Positions 22,600 through 33,187 of a stretch of 64,000 nt of DNA are shown here, piece by piece. Each line of letters begins with the position of its first letter. The stretch's first letter is position 1. The notes beneath the pieces are model-generated. The model had not been told where the DNA came from. It saw only the letters and a program-made list of their open reading frames with translations, and did no database searches. The stretch comes from Laccaria trichodermophora (taxonomy: Eukaryota; Basidiomycota; Agaricomycetes; Agaricales; Hydnangiaceae). A program made the translations under genes and the position numbers. Location: NCBI GenBank assembly GCA_018417955.1, contig JACTVC010000002.1:62001-126000 (forward strand), given 5' to 3'.

Positions 22600-24060
22600 A
22601 TCCCGCGCTGCGGGCGCATGCGTGAGCCGCCCCTATACACCGTGTCGATAGTGAATGATATTCTCCTACTCAGAAAATGCAGCATGACCTCGCGAATAGA
22701 AAAAATCAACGTTTGATGAGAAGTTTCCGGGCGCTTCAAGAGCAACCGGGGCCCGGGTGAGTGCAACGTAAATAAAGTAGACGAACCTGTCAGCTCTAAC
22801 TCAGGGATGCTAACACCACTCGGGATCTCACCATGAGCCGACAGTCCGACAGAGAGAATCCAAAATATGGACTGAATAACGCGTGGAATATCAAATGGAT
22901 CTATTTTTAGCCCTATCCCGAGACTGTAATTTGAATTCAAAGCCTAGGTTGCGATAAAGATAGGTGTTGCAAGATTTTCCTTGAAAGGTGCTTTGCATAT
23001 CGCTAAACCGTAGATGGCCGTGGAGAAGAAAACCGGTTGGTTCGATTTTGCCGAGCATAGAATTGACTAACAAGCTATTGTTGGGGATCGAGACGCTAGG
23101 AGATCTCCGCCGGATTGGAAGGAAGTCGATCGTGGAGCCAGATAGTGGAGTGTGCAGAAACCTCATGCTAACGCTACCAATGAGCCATGCTGTTTCTGAA
23201 AACTCTGATGGGCATTTTTTTCTTTGTTGGAGGTGGAAGATTTTTCGTTTGTCGTGGTATGAAAGGAACAGAAATTATCCGGTGATCTTGTTGGGGTTTG
23301 CTCAGAAAATCAGAAAATCCGTTTACTTACCAAGGTCGTGGGTGCCGGAAAGCCCTCTTAAATAAGAAACTCCAAATCATTTGAAATGAATAGTGTGTTC
23401 CTTCCTTGGTCATAGATAGGCGGAAATTTATCGTCCTACATCACCAGAGAAACAGAAGACCCACCAGACCGCTTACTTGACAAGCACGAGGCAAACTGTC
23501 TTTGCCAGGCAGCAATTGAAAGAGATTATCAAGATACGGCGAGACGAACGCGCCTGATGCCAAGAGAGCTAGGATCTTGTTTCCAGATAACGGGGCGGCA
23601 TGCGGGAGTGGCACAAAATTTTCTGCCGGAAGCTCCTTTGAAGCATCTAGCTCACGTCGTTTCCTCGTGGGCCAAGGCAATCCCTGAAAAGTAATGAGGT
23701 AAGCGCGTGCTGGGGCGAAAAAAAGAAGAGATAATTGAAACTTCTGCAAGGCACCAAAAAACAAACGGCGTCGGGAATGCTTGGGGTCGAATGATCTGTC
23801 GTTTATTCGATATCGCACTTCCCCAATCTTGCACGTCCCTTCCTGACCGTCCTGACCTCATTAACGCCCAAGGGCCTAAAGTGAGCCCAATTCGCCTTGG
23901 TAATACATTCCGACGCAGCAAACCCTCGAGGTCGAAGAAATAAGGTTGAAACTTAAATTTGTAATGAAGCCATGCGATTTTGAGCTGGGCGCGATCAATC
24001 CAAAGGGTCGTGCCTGTCTCAAAAACTAGCCGCTGGCAAAATCCACAGCATGTCCCTCTC
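22600..24060 (-). CDS. possible multi-exon gene, unknown function
   Basis: Minus-strand segments look coding and are bounded by splice-like sites. One runs GLPWPTRKRRELDASKELPA ... LLPGKDSLPRACQ (about 23690 down to 23482), with a TTTTCAG acceptor before it and GTAAGC after it. A second starts MRFLHTPLSGSTIDFLPIRR (from 23166). A third is LGIGLKIDPFDIPRVIQSIF (from about 22920), followed by a GTGAGA donor. I could not link them into one frame and do not recognise a family. Boundaries are approximate. Confidence 0.3.
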
Positions 24061-25129
24061 AAACAGATACATGAACCTATTAGAAGAGATGGGGATTACT
24101 CCCAGCACGTCAATGGAAGAACGAAAGATAAATGACGTATTACCCCGGATAATCAAATTGTGACGACTTGATATTTTCGACACGTTTCCTTATCTCTTCC
24201 CGCGTAGCATCATCATTCCTGAATCCCAACGCGAGTAAGATTAGCGATTTATAATGGGTTTTCAATTATCCAGATCACAATCTCACAATGTCTGATCATT
24301 ATCATGTTCACTCCCGCGAAGCACATGCAAACGTAACATGCAAGCGTCCTCCTGCTTTCACTCCATCACAATCTCGGTTCTCCTCTTGAAGGCCTTCGCT
24401 TTGTCTCCCAACCCTGAGATCCATACCGAGCAGATTTCTTGAATTCGTCGGTTCGATTCCACCCGGGTCTTGCAGCCACACGTGGTAGCCTCGGGTAGAT
24501 GGTCATGGCAAGTATTACTATCTAGAGTGAAAGCTGGAGACGTGTTGTGAGTCTGGATGAAGAAACAGGAGTGAATGGTCAGAACCCTGCCCAAGATATC
24601 TCGTGTATCTCACGGGAATCGAAACGACGGGGGCCAGTAACAGAGAGCAAATTCAATGGCGCGAGACATCCTACGCGGATCACACGGCTTTTTCTAGTTT
24701 CTGACCAACCAGAAGACTTCATTTTCATCGTCAAACAGGGAAAAAGGCAATGCTTACTGAAATAAGGCTTGGGTGAAAGTTTGGAAATGGGTGAAGATTG
24801 GGTATCAAGAAACGCTGACTCATCCTCTTACTCCAATAACACGTTGTGAAATCGGAGATGTACGGCACCAGACTTACTCAGAATTAGCATAGCTGCCAGT
24901 GCCAAGTTGGTGCGAAGTGGCCGTAGGCACTAGTAGAACAACGTGTGAAAAGCAGCTCTCGGAATCCTCCGGGAGCTGATAAAATAAGCAGACCAAAACA
25001 CTAACCTCTTCGAATTCGACAGTCTTCAATGGTGTCCAGATTCACCCTGTCAGTACGCTCTGCCACAGTTTAGCATGCCCAAATTGTTTCTTATGATGAA
25101 AAAACTGACTTAGCCCACTGAGAACATTG

Positions 25130-25790
25130 GCAGGCTCTATTTGTAACGCATATGTACCCCCGCCCTGAAGAGAAGTTTGTCGACCCTCACGCAGTGCAGA
25201 CTTTCATGGGCCTCTGGATCACAAGGAGTCCTAGGAGTCGTAACGAGACACTTCTAATCATCGCGTTCAAATGACCGTCAGACCATCAAGGATTCTGGCA
25301 GAGTTTCGCGGTCTGGTATTCACCCTGCTTCTGGTACTTCGGTCGCTGACGATTCGATTAATAAGTACCTCGTTGGCGGGCGCAACGTCCTCATCTTCGA
25401 TCTCGGAGAACGAAAGGCATCCTGAGTTCTACTCAAGCATGAAGCGGTTTCCAACGGCCCACTCTGACCGTTTGAGGTCATTTCCATTGACAATGTCGCC
25501 AACTAGGGTCGAACTAACGTGTTGCGTCAAATTATTCCTGTTTCTAATATCTTACATTCAACAACGGCATCAGACATATTTGCCTGTTTGCACCTCGAAC
25601 ATCACCAACGAATCGAGCTCAACCGGACATACTGACTGGGTAAATATTCAAATTTGAATAAGCTCTGATTCTCATCTTTCTGAGCCTAATGATATACTTC
25701 TATAGTGCGCCACAAAGCGCATCCACTGCCCAGATAGTGCTTGTACTCGGGTGGCCTTCATTGAATGCGATGATCGAAAGAAAGTCAGCA
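25130..25790 (+). pseudogene. Hsp70-like relic
   Basis: Fragments in more than one frame recall Hsp70: EEKFVDPHAVQTFMG (near 25165, compare the 'KFDD..VQ.DM' region) and INKYLVGGRNVLIFDLGE (near 25360), which carries the RNVLIFDLG part of the ATPase signature. A weaker piece, AQIVLVLGWPSLNAMI (near 25730), recalls the 'EIVLVGGSTRIP' segment. The glycine-rich loop expected after FDLG is missing, and stops separate the pieces. It is therefore a degenerate copy, not a functional chaperone. Confidence 0.42.
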
Positions 25791-26272
25791 TAAGTCGCGG
25801 CTGATTATCGACTCTCCGTTATCGGATCCTGGTTGTGCGCTATGGACGCCTGGGCAGACTATGCGCTTTAACACGCACAAATCCGACGTCACCTGCGTCC
25901 TCGCTGCGTGGCGCCTTGATCTAATCAAAACAAGTTCGCGTTTTTGACATCACCATCATATTTGATAGCGAGCTGATCGTCGCGTACGGTGGGTAACAGA
26001 CCGCCAAATTCAGGTCAATACAATTCCTAGTCCAATAACACATGTGTTAAACTGACTTGTTAATTTTTGAGGTCAGAATTCTTTCGCGCAACGTATTTTC
26101 AGGCTTACTCTTGTCAACATCTCTCACTTCGATCGCGAGGTTTCGCTTACAGGTAGATAAATTTAGAGCGGCATTGTAATTACACTGATATTAAATTTAT
26201 AGCAGGCCAAACTGGCGACGAACTGGCGATGTGAGGTTTCCAATTGAAAGTCATCACCACAGCTGATGTGCC

Positions 26273-26309
26273 TTAAAGTCGTATCCATAGCGTTCCAGGG
26301 CTCATGACT
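26273..26309 (+). promoter_or_regulatory. conserved upstream block, DUF6533 gene A
   Basis: CTGATGTGCCTTAAAGTCGT and the following ATCCATAGCGTTCCAGGG lie about 130 bases before the ATG. They recur almost unchanged upstream of gene B (29552-29588). This is either a shared promoter element or residual duplication similarity. Confidence 0.45.
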
Positions 26310-26437
26310 TTTGAAGTTCTGGTGAGTGGGCGCGTAATCTAACCAAATTCACGATCGAGTACAAGACATGATGTCGACGTGATATAAATGACTGTAAGGA
26401 TGGCCAGACAGTAATCCACTTTTTTACACCATCCCTC

Positions 26438-28047
26438 ATGGATCCAGAGGCAGCAGCAGCTCTCCAAGCGTTCATCACCTACCTGCATCATCAAAGGGAG
26501 TTTGCGGATGTGCGTGTTTGTCTTATGCTGGATTACCTTCACCTAACAAATGGCTTTGCACAGTACATGTATAGTGAGACCAACTTTCGACTTCGTTTTC
26601 CATCACTCAACGATTTTTTGAGGTAGTGTCCGCTACGGCGTTAGTGGTTCGTCCTTTAGATTTAATTGCGTTGGAATCCAGCTCAGATCAGCAAAGGTGT
26701 ACGATTATTTATTGAATATAGGTCGCGAGATCAAGATGATTTGGTTCTCGCCGTGGACGTATACCAAAGTCCTGTACTTCATTGTGCGATATTTGCCTTT
26801 TTTAGCCTTTTTTTGCTATCTCCGGAGTAAGTCTTTTCATTGCACCTAGCTTGATTAGTACTCATGTGGGCGTCAGTACAGCTGATGCTGGGAGTTACGA
26901 AGGCGTCGTGTGAATGGGTGTTTCCGTTGGTTACTTGTGAGTAATGCACTGCGCACCGACTTTCAGTCAATCTAACAGTCGTTAGGGGCGACGACAATTT
27001 CAACATTCACCGCGGAGGGTATGTACCTCTCGAGATTGATTTACGTCGTTGTTTACGATGCGGATTTTTTCCGCAGTCGTCATGATGATCAGGACTTGGG
27101 CAGTTTGGCACCGAGACGTGAGGGTCGGTGCTCTTTTTGCCATTCTATGCTGTCTCTATATTGGTCTCGCGACTGTGGGAAACGTGAGATTCGTTAGAAG
27201 CCTAGTTCGTGCGTAGTTTGTTTCCCGCCGCTGGTGTACTCAGTCTGACAGCTCGCTTGTGTCCTAGTGGCGGACCCCCCCTATCCAGGGTTTAGAGGCT
27301 GCTTTGTGACGGCTGCTGCGAATAGTTTGACGAATGATTATTCCATGTTAGTAGTTATGGAATCCCGTATGTCTCATTTTTATTTTCGACCCAACATGCA
27401 ACTTATATTATTGATCAAATCCTCCAGTCGTCCTTATATTCACGGCAGCAAGTGCCATAAAAACTTGTAGGTAACAGCTTGATGACTCTGGATTTGAACC
27501 AAATCCTTTTTTTCATCAGCTAAAGCTGGAAGTTTCAACCGCCTGTCATCGATCATCCACCGAGATGGTGAGTATCATTTTTTGGTCGTTTTGGAGATCG
27601 AGACTGACGGTGTGGAAAGGCATCATTTTCTATATGTATCTCCTAGGTTCGTACAAGTTCCTGTCCGCATCCCTCTAGCTACTCACAGTTCCTAAAAAGT
27701 CGGGTCTATCGCAAATGTGATCTTTTTCACTTCCGCACCGGTATGTTCGTGCCCGTCCACGCGAATGATCAGGAGTAATGACCCTCAACGTACAGCTTGA
27801 TCTCCACGTCGCCTTTGCTCCGTGAGTGCATCAGTGCTTTGTTCCAATCAAATCAAACGGTATTTTGAATTGCAGGCATTGCATGGCGCTGTACGCTGGG
27901 CTTACTAGCCGCGTGGTGCTTAATATTCGTGAGGTCGCCCACTTGGGACGAAATGCATCCGGCGCCGAGACACAATTGCACGAATTCAGAAGCGAGGAAA
28001 CCAGCATCCCTATGGCTCTGCGACCACAGCAGGAGTTTAAAGGCTAG
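26438..28047 (+). CDS. DUF6533 seven-helix membrane protein (gene A of tandem triad)
   Basis: Fourteen exons: 26438-26509, 26564-26573, 26627-26646, 26697-26826, 26877-26936, 26986-27018, 27077-27208, 27268-27366, 27428-27466, 27520-27567, 27620-27646, 27700-27740, 27796-27821 and 27876-28047. They give 302 aa with every phase matching. The N-terminal DUF6533 domain contains VVYDYLLNIGREIKMIWFSP and WTYTKVLYFIVRYLPFLAFF. Further helices include TWATTISTFTAEVVMMIRTW, LFAILCCLYIGLATVG, SMLVVMESLVLIFTAASAI and FYMYLLVGSIANVIFF. The C-terminal SRVVLNIREVAH and a cytosolic tail follow. DUF6533 proteins are abundant, uncharacterised basidiomycete membrane proteins; a receptor-like role is speculation. 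Micro-exons of 10 and 20 bases are supported by conservation in genes B and C. Confidence 0.88.
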
Positions 28048-28362
28048 CGAGAGCTAACTTTGTAACAATCTCTGCAGTCAACGTTTGTAACTTATGTAGC
28101 GATGAATTGTTTATTCTATGGAGCTTATCAGAAAATTCTGCACTTTGATGATATGACGCGGAAGAATTGGAAGAGGAACATCTGAATAATCGAGTCATTC
28201 AAAGTGTGCACAATAAATGTTATAGAGGAGAGTAACTAAGCGTTGAATGTCAAGGTTCCCAGACCAGCGTGAATACCTCCTACTCAGCTTCAAGCCTTGG
28301 TTTGTACTAAAATCCTACTGAAAAGCCGGTTCTAACTTCCCTCCTCCCTCCAATGCCACATA

Positions 28363-29206
28363 CATCAGCAAATCGTGGAAATCCTGGTTTGCCCCTGTGA
28401 TTTTCACAGCACGTGGTGGCAATTATATGGCCATACATGACCATACATAGAATTCACAAGCCTGGTATACCTGTGGTATACGCTTGGCAATCACATACAT
28501 GCATTATATTGGATTATATTCCATTGTATATTTGCTTGACTGGTGGTACTTATGTTGTGATTTTAGACAGCTTGAAAGCCTACATAGACCAAAATTCACA
28601 AATCTTGCCATCTCCAAAGTCTGCTGTCTGATCATCTCTGTCATACTTGCGGAGATGGCAAATTCCGAACCGTCTACAGCGCAGAGCTTGCTACGGAACA
28701 ACTTTTTTTTTCTTCTGACCACATCCAGTGGCAGGCTATGATGGCTTCCGGTTCATTGTGTACGTGAACTAACGTTGCCTAACGGAACTGACCTGAGATT
28801 GAGTGAGCACATGAGTAAATTTGAGATGAGACCCTGAGACCTTGAGATCGAACCCAGTAGAACACGAAAAAATTATTTATGTATAACTTACTATAAGCGA
28901 GCTTGTAGCCACTCTGAAGACCTCCTAGTCAAAAAAGATAAACCCTACAACGACGGCAACTGAGTATCTACAAGATGTACAATAGCTAGTAGATTCAAAT
29001 ATTTTTTCTCATTGCCAGCCTAAAACATTATATGGTCATATATGGCCATATAATGGTCGGCAGATTTCACAATCCTTGTGAAGGTTGCCAATGTTTGTTA
29101 GGTTATATGGCTATGTCAAAACAACATACAATACATTGAATTGTGACGATTGTGTGGAATATATGGCCATATATAGCCATATATACTTTTTCCCAATTTG
29201 CTGATG
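28363..29206. mobile_element. TA-flanked TIR element rich in ATATGGCCATAT palindromes
   Basis: Ends CATCAGCAAATCGTGGAAA (28363 on) and its imperfect inverse TTTTTCCCAATTTGCTGATG (to 29206) are each bordered by TA. The 844-bp interior is AT-rich and noncoding. It carries repeated self-complementary motifs, TATATGGCCATACATG near 28424, ATATATGGCCATATAA near 29040 and ATATATGGCCATATATAG near 29160. Probably a Tc1/mariner-type MITE; confidence is moderate because only the outer ~20 bases pair. Confidence 0.5.
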
Positions 29207-29551
29207 TATCTATATATATCGCTTTACCGCGTGCCGATCCGGAATTGATCTAATCAGTTGATTTGAAAACGGACATCAAGAGAGTCCGGACCTGTCCGGA
29301 CTCTCCCCATCGTGATACATAAGCGCGATCTCTCCTAGTCGACTTTCGATATAATGTGGAGCCGCTCCTTGGTTTATAACTACATGAGCTCACTGCTCAG
29401 CTCGTATTTGGGTGAACAAACATAGCAGACGTTGGTATCGCTGGCATAAATGATGCGTAACGCCGATATTTAGACTAACACCAATCTATACCAATCTGAT
29501 CGCACTCCAAACTCTCCGACCCCTATCTCAAAAGTTATTTGCGTTGCAAGT

Positions 29552-29588
29552 GATGTGCCTTGAAAGTCGTATCCATAGCTTTCCAGGG
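29552..29588 (+). promoter_or_regulatory. conserved upstream block, DUF6533 gene B
   Basis: GATGTGCCTTGAAAGTCGTA then TCCATAGCTTTCCAGGG matches the block before gene A with one base inserted and one substituted. It lies about 100 bases before the gene B start codon. Confidence 0.45.
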
Positions 29589-29689
29589 TCGATCACCAAG
29601 TTCAAGGCCAAGTGGTGCAGACGTGTTATAAACGAAGGTGCTTAGGAAGACTTGAATTGGTCCACCATTCACAGCTCTCGCTACCCATC

Positions 29690-31311
29690 ATGGCTTCAGA
29701 GGAAGCAGCTCTTCAGGCGTTCATTACGTACATGCACCACCAAAGGGAGTTCGCAGATGTGAGTACTTATCTTACTCGCATTCTCCCGTCCTCGAAATCT
29801 AACATATTCAACGACCCTTGACAGTATATGTATGGTGAGGGTAATTTCCATTTTTGTGTTCTATGATTTACCAGCCTCTCAACGCAGTCTCTGGCACGGC
29901 ATTGATGGTTGGTCCTTCAGTCACGATAGTAATCGCTTCGAGTGTTCAGCTCCGATCGACATAGATATACGATTATCTTCTGAACTTGAATCGCGAGATT
30001 CAAATGATCTGGCACTCGCCGTGGTCGTATACCAAGGTTCTATATTTTATTGTTCGATATCTGCCCTTTTTGGCATTTTTTCTGTACCTTTGGAGTGAGT
30101 CCCACTCGTTTAGTTTCAATTTAGCGTGGTTACTCAAATCGAAATCAGTCCAAGTGCTTCGGGGAGTTACGAAGGCGTCGTGTGAATGGGTGTTTCCGTT
30201 GGTAGTTTGTGAGTAACTCGCCGCATACGAATTTTAAGTCAACTAGCAATTGTCAGGGGCGACGACAATTTCGACGTTCACCGCAGAAGGTTTTTTTTCT
30301 TTGACATTTCCCCATTGTTTTTTTCTAAAATCTGAATTATTCTTGCAGTCATAATGATGATCAGGACGTGGGCAGTTTGGCACCGAGACATGAGGGTCGG
30401 CATTTTATTTGCCGCTTTATGCTGTCTTTATATCGGTCTCGCGACCGTGGGCAACGTGAGATTCGTCAGGAGTTTAGTTCGTACGTGGTCTGTTTTCAAC
30501 CACATGTGGGTCTGGACCGATGCGTTGGGCTTCATAGTGGAAGAACCTCCTATTCCTGGGTTCAGAGGCTGTTTTGTAACCGCCGCTGAGAACAGCTTAA
30601 CGAACGACTATGTCATGTTAGTCGTGATGGAGTCCAGTACGTGCCCACATCTCTTTTCGTCGCACATCATGCTCAGTTGTCCAAGTGGTCTTGATATTTA
30701 CGGCAGCGAGCGCCATAAGAACGTGTAAGGGCGAACTTGATGACTCCTCTATTTTCTCCTATAATCTTCCTTGCATAGCTCAAACCGGAAGTGTAAATCG
30801 CCTGACAGCGATTATCCACCGCGACGGTGAGTAACACCTCTGCAATCGGTTTGAAACGACTGACGTGCAGTGCAAAGGTATCCTTTTCTATCTGTATCTA
30901 CTAGGTTTGTCCCGGTCCTTGTCCGCGTCCATCCATTGAACCATAGTTCATAAAAGTCACATCCATCGCCAATGTGATCTTCTTGACTTCGGCACCAGTA
31001 CGTTCGTTCTTGTCCAAACTATTTAGCGTCGTGATGACCCTGCGCCCGCAGCTCGATCTCCATGTCGCCTTTGTCGCGTAAGTACCGGAATCCTCTCATT
31101 TCAGTAATTGACAACTGTCTTCCGTTCTATTCATAGTCACTGCATGGCGCTGTACTCCGGGCTTACAAGCCGTGTTGTGCTCAACATCCGTGAGGTCGCC
31201 TATGCGGGACCAACTACGACGGGATTGGAAACACAGCTCCACGACATCAAAGATGAGGAACCTTCGAGCCTCTCTTTGGCTTTTCGCCAACGTTATGACT
31301 TCAAAGATTAG
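29690..31311 (+). CDS. DUF6533 seven-helix membrane protein (gene B)
   Basis: Fourteen exons with the same lengths as gene A except the first and last: 29690-29758, 29825-29834, 29888-29907, 29965-30094, 30149-30208, 30257-30289, 30349-30480, 30538-30636, 30686-30724, 30779-30826, 30878-30904, 30957-30997, 31052-31077 and 31137-31311. The product is 302 aa. DUF6533 reads IYDYLLNLNREIQMIWHSPW and SYTKVLYFIVRYLPFLAFFL. The loop-helix ATTISTFTAEVIMMIRTWAV and the later AIIHRDG and LTSRVVLNIREVAY are shared with A and C. A and B are the closest pair. The exon 9 acceptor (after CCAAG, 30685) was set by conserved exon length. Confidence 0.88.
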
Positions 31312-31651
31312 GCGGGGGGCTGGAAACCTATTTATATACATGATTTTGCTTTGATCAGCCTTGTATACGTGCATGTATTAATTTAATGTTTGAGAGAGTC
31401 CCGTCTTCTGAACGTGCCGAAGCTTGACTGAGAGTACTGACTTTGTGGGAGACGGAGACAAGGGCAGGATGTTGGAAAGATACTGCGAAACAACTGTAGG
31501 AGTGGTAAGAACTTCAAGCAAGCCTGCCAACAGACCTAATCAAAGATCAAACAACCTAGAACAAAAACATTCGCAGCCTGTAACATGTTTCCGGCGGTAG
31601 ATCTTACTTCATTCCGTTGAGAATATTTTTCCAACATTAAAGAAAAAGAAG

Positions 31652-31739
31652 TCCGACCTGCCCGGTTCGAACGGGCGACCTCAAGATATGATGTTTCCCA
31701 TTACAGTCTTGCGCTACTTCCAACTGAGCTAAGGTCGGA
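31652..31739 (-). tRNA. tRNA-Tyr (GTA) with intron
   Basis: The minus strand starts TCCGACC and ends GGTCGGA, a perfect 7-bp acceptor stem. The D arm is AGCTCAGTTGGAAGTAGC. The anticodon region is GCAAGACTGTAAT with GTA at plus 31702-31704. A short intron of about 13-14 bases follows the anticodon, then ATCTTG closes the stem. The T arm GCCCGTTCGAACGGGC is perfect. A GTA anticodon with an intron one base 3' of it is the eukaryotic tRNA-Tyr arrangement. The 88-base total includes the intron. Confidence 0.93.
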
Positions 31740-31980
31740 TGATAGAATTCACGTGGATTTTAAATATAACGGAAAGTACCAGAACACCAGGGCGGAGCAC
31801 CTCGGAGCACACGCAAAACATTTCAAGTAAAAAGACTAATTCAACATAGTGAAATAAAATGGAAACGCTAGACACAGTAGTAAGTACGAGTGCGCTGAAA
31901 TTCGATTTCAAAGATGCCGCTGAGCGTGGGATGGCTTTGATTGAGTTGACGACGCGGCGTTGCCCACGTTTGATTACTTT

Positions 31981-32762
31981 CCACCTCAAACTTTAATCCC
32001 AAAATGGGAAGTCGCCTTATTTTTAGAAATGCGCCAGCCTCAGCCAGTCAAAGTCCCGTGGCTCGGCACTAGGTTTATTGGAATACAACCTATTTCATGT
32101 TTCCTTGCAGCCTTAAAAAGTGTTTAAAAAAGTAGAAAGGGACAACATAAGAATTCTAGTATTGTGGTTGCAACTACTTAATGTATACATGATGTATCTT
32201 TAATAAGAATACGGGGACCGTCGATGCCGCCTTGGAACGATGATCTAGAAATCTTGTATAGAACATACCTGCGGATGAGAATTCAACTGCCCGCCCTACT
32301 AAATCTCGTCGTTCACTTCAGCATCCCACGAGCCGCTTCCCCTTCGCTCTACGCTTCCTCAGCATCGCGACCCGCCCGAGGCGAAACGCCGCCCGTGATG
32401 TATCGTCCTTCCGAGTGCTTCGTTCTACGAAGTTGGCTTTCATAGTCGAGGCGGCGGGTTCTTGTGGCGAGGATTTCATATTCAAGGCGGCGGGTTCTTG
32501 TGTATGTCGATTCGTTTTGGATTATGGACGGTCTGGGCCTGAAAGAATCCTCGTTAATAACAGTAGTGAAGATAGGAAAGTCAACAGACGACCTTTGCGA
32601 TGGAGGTTGTATAGGGGTGAAGCTGGCGAGCACCTGTAAGTAGTCGTTGTCAAGTAGCTTGAAGGGGCGAGCACGAAATCAAGATGACACCAAACATCAG
32701 TTTGTTTGGTTTCTGCCTAAAAATAACGCGGCTTCCCGTTTTGGGATTAGAGTTTGAGGCGG
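31981..32762. mobile_element. TIR-bounded repeat element between DUF6533 genes B and C
   Basis: Two ~50-base inverted arms are 31981-32030 (CCTCAAACTTTAATCCCAAA ... CTTATTTTTAGAAA) and 32711-32762 (reverse complement CCTCAAACTCTAATCCCAAA ... GTTATTTTTAGGC). They enclose ~680 bases with no transposase. I could not define a target duplication, so the exact ends and the superfamily are open. Confidence 0.5.
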
Positions 32763-33187
32763 AATCTCAAAAGTGCGTTTGATTCTCACACTCGGCTCTC
32801 ACTCCCAAACTCGCCATTTTCTCTCAACGACGACCAAGCGAGTCGCCAACCGTCGCCTGTGTCTTTCGTCATATACTACTTCGTGTAAAGGCTACACGAA
32901 ATCTCTTCACCTACCGAACAAGACCGTCGAACTTGGTCGTAGTCATGCCAAGATCTTTCGCCTCGACGCACACAAGCACTGAATCATGATCTGCTTATTT
33001 GTTTATGTGATTGATAGACCGTGCTCGATCCATCCTGCTCCTATTATAAATTGGACAGTGCTGCGAGGGGTTAGGGGCCTCGGTGAGTGTGGTAAATGGT
33101 CAAATTCTCAGAACGGTGTTGACGATATAAGGAAGCGGATGCAATGGTGGATAACAGTTGGAATCTCCTCTCCTTTCGCCATATCCT

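Larger units (their letters stand above)
22541..26437. other. gene-poor region between the F-box and DUF6533 genes
   Basis: Holds a possible unknown minus-strand gene (22600-24060), an Hsp70 relic (about 25130-25790) and a conserved upstream block of the first DUF6533 gene (26273-26309). Nothing else is supported. Confidence 0.4.
28048..29689. other. spacer between DUF6533 genes A and B
   Basis: Contains the TIR element 28363-29206 and, at its 3' end, the conserved upstream block of gene B. No gene is seen. Confidence 0.5.
31312..33187. other. spacer between DUF6533 genes B and C
   Basis: Contains the tRNA-Tyr (31652-31739), a TIR element (31981-32762) with two direct copies of GGCGGCGGGTTCTTGTG-type sequence near 32450 and 32490, and short unsupported frames. 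Confidence 0.5.
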
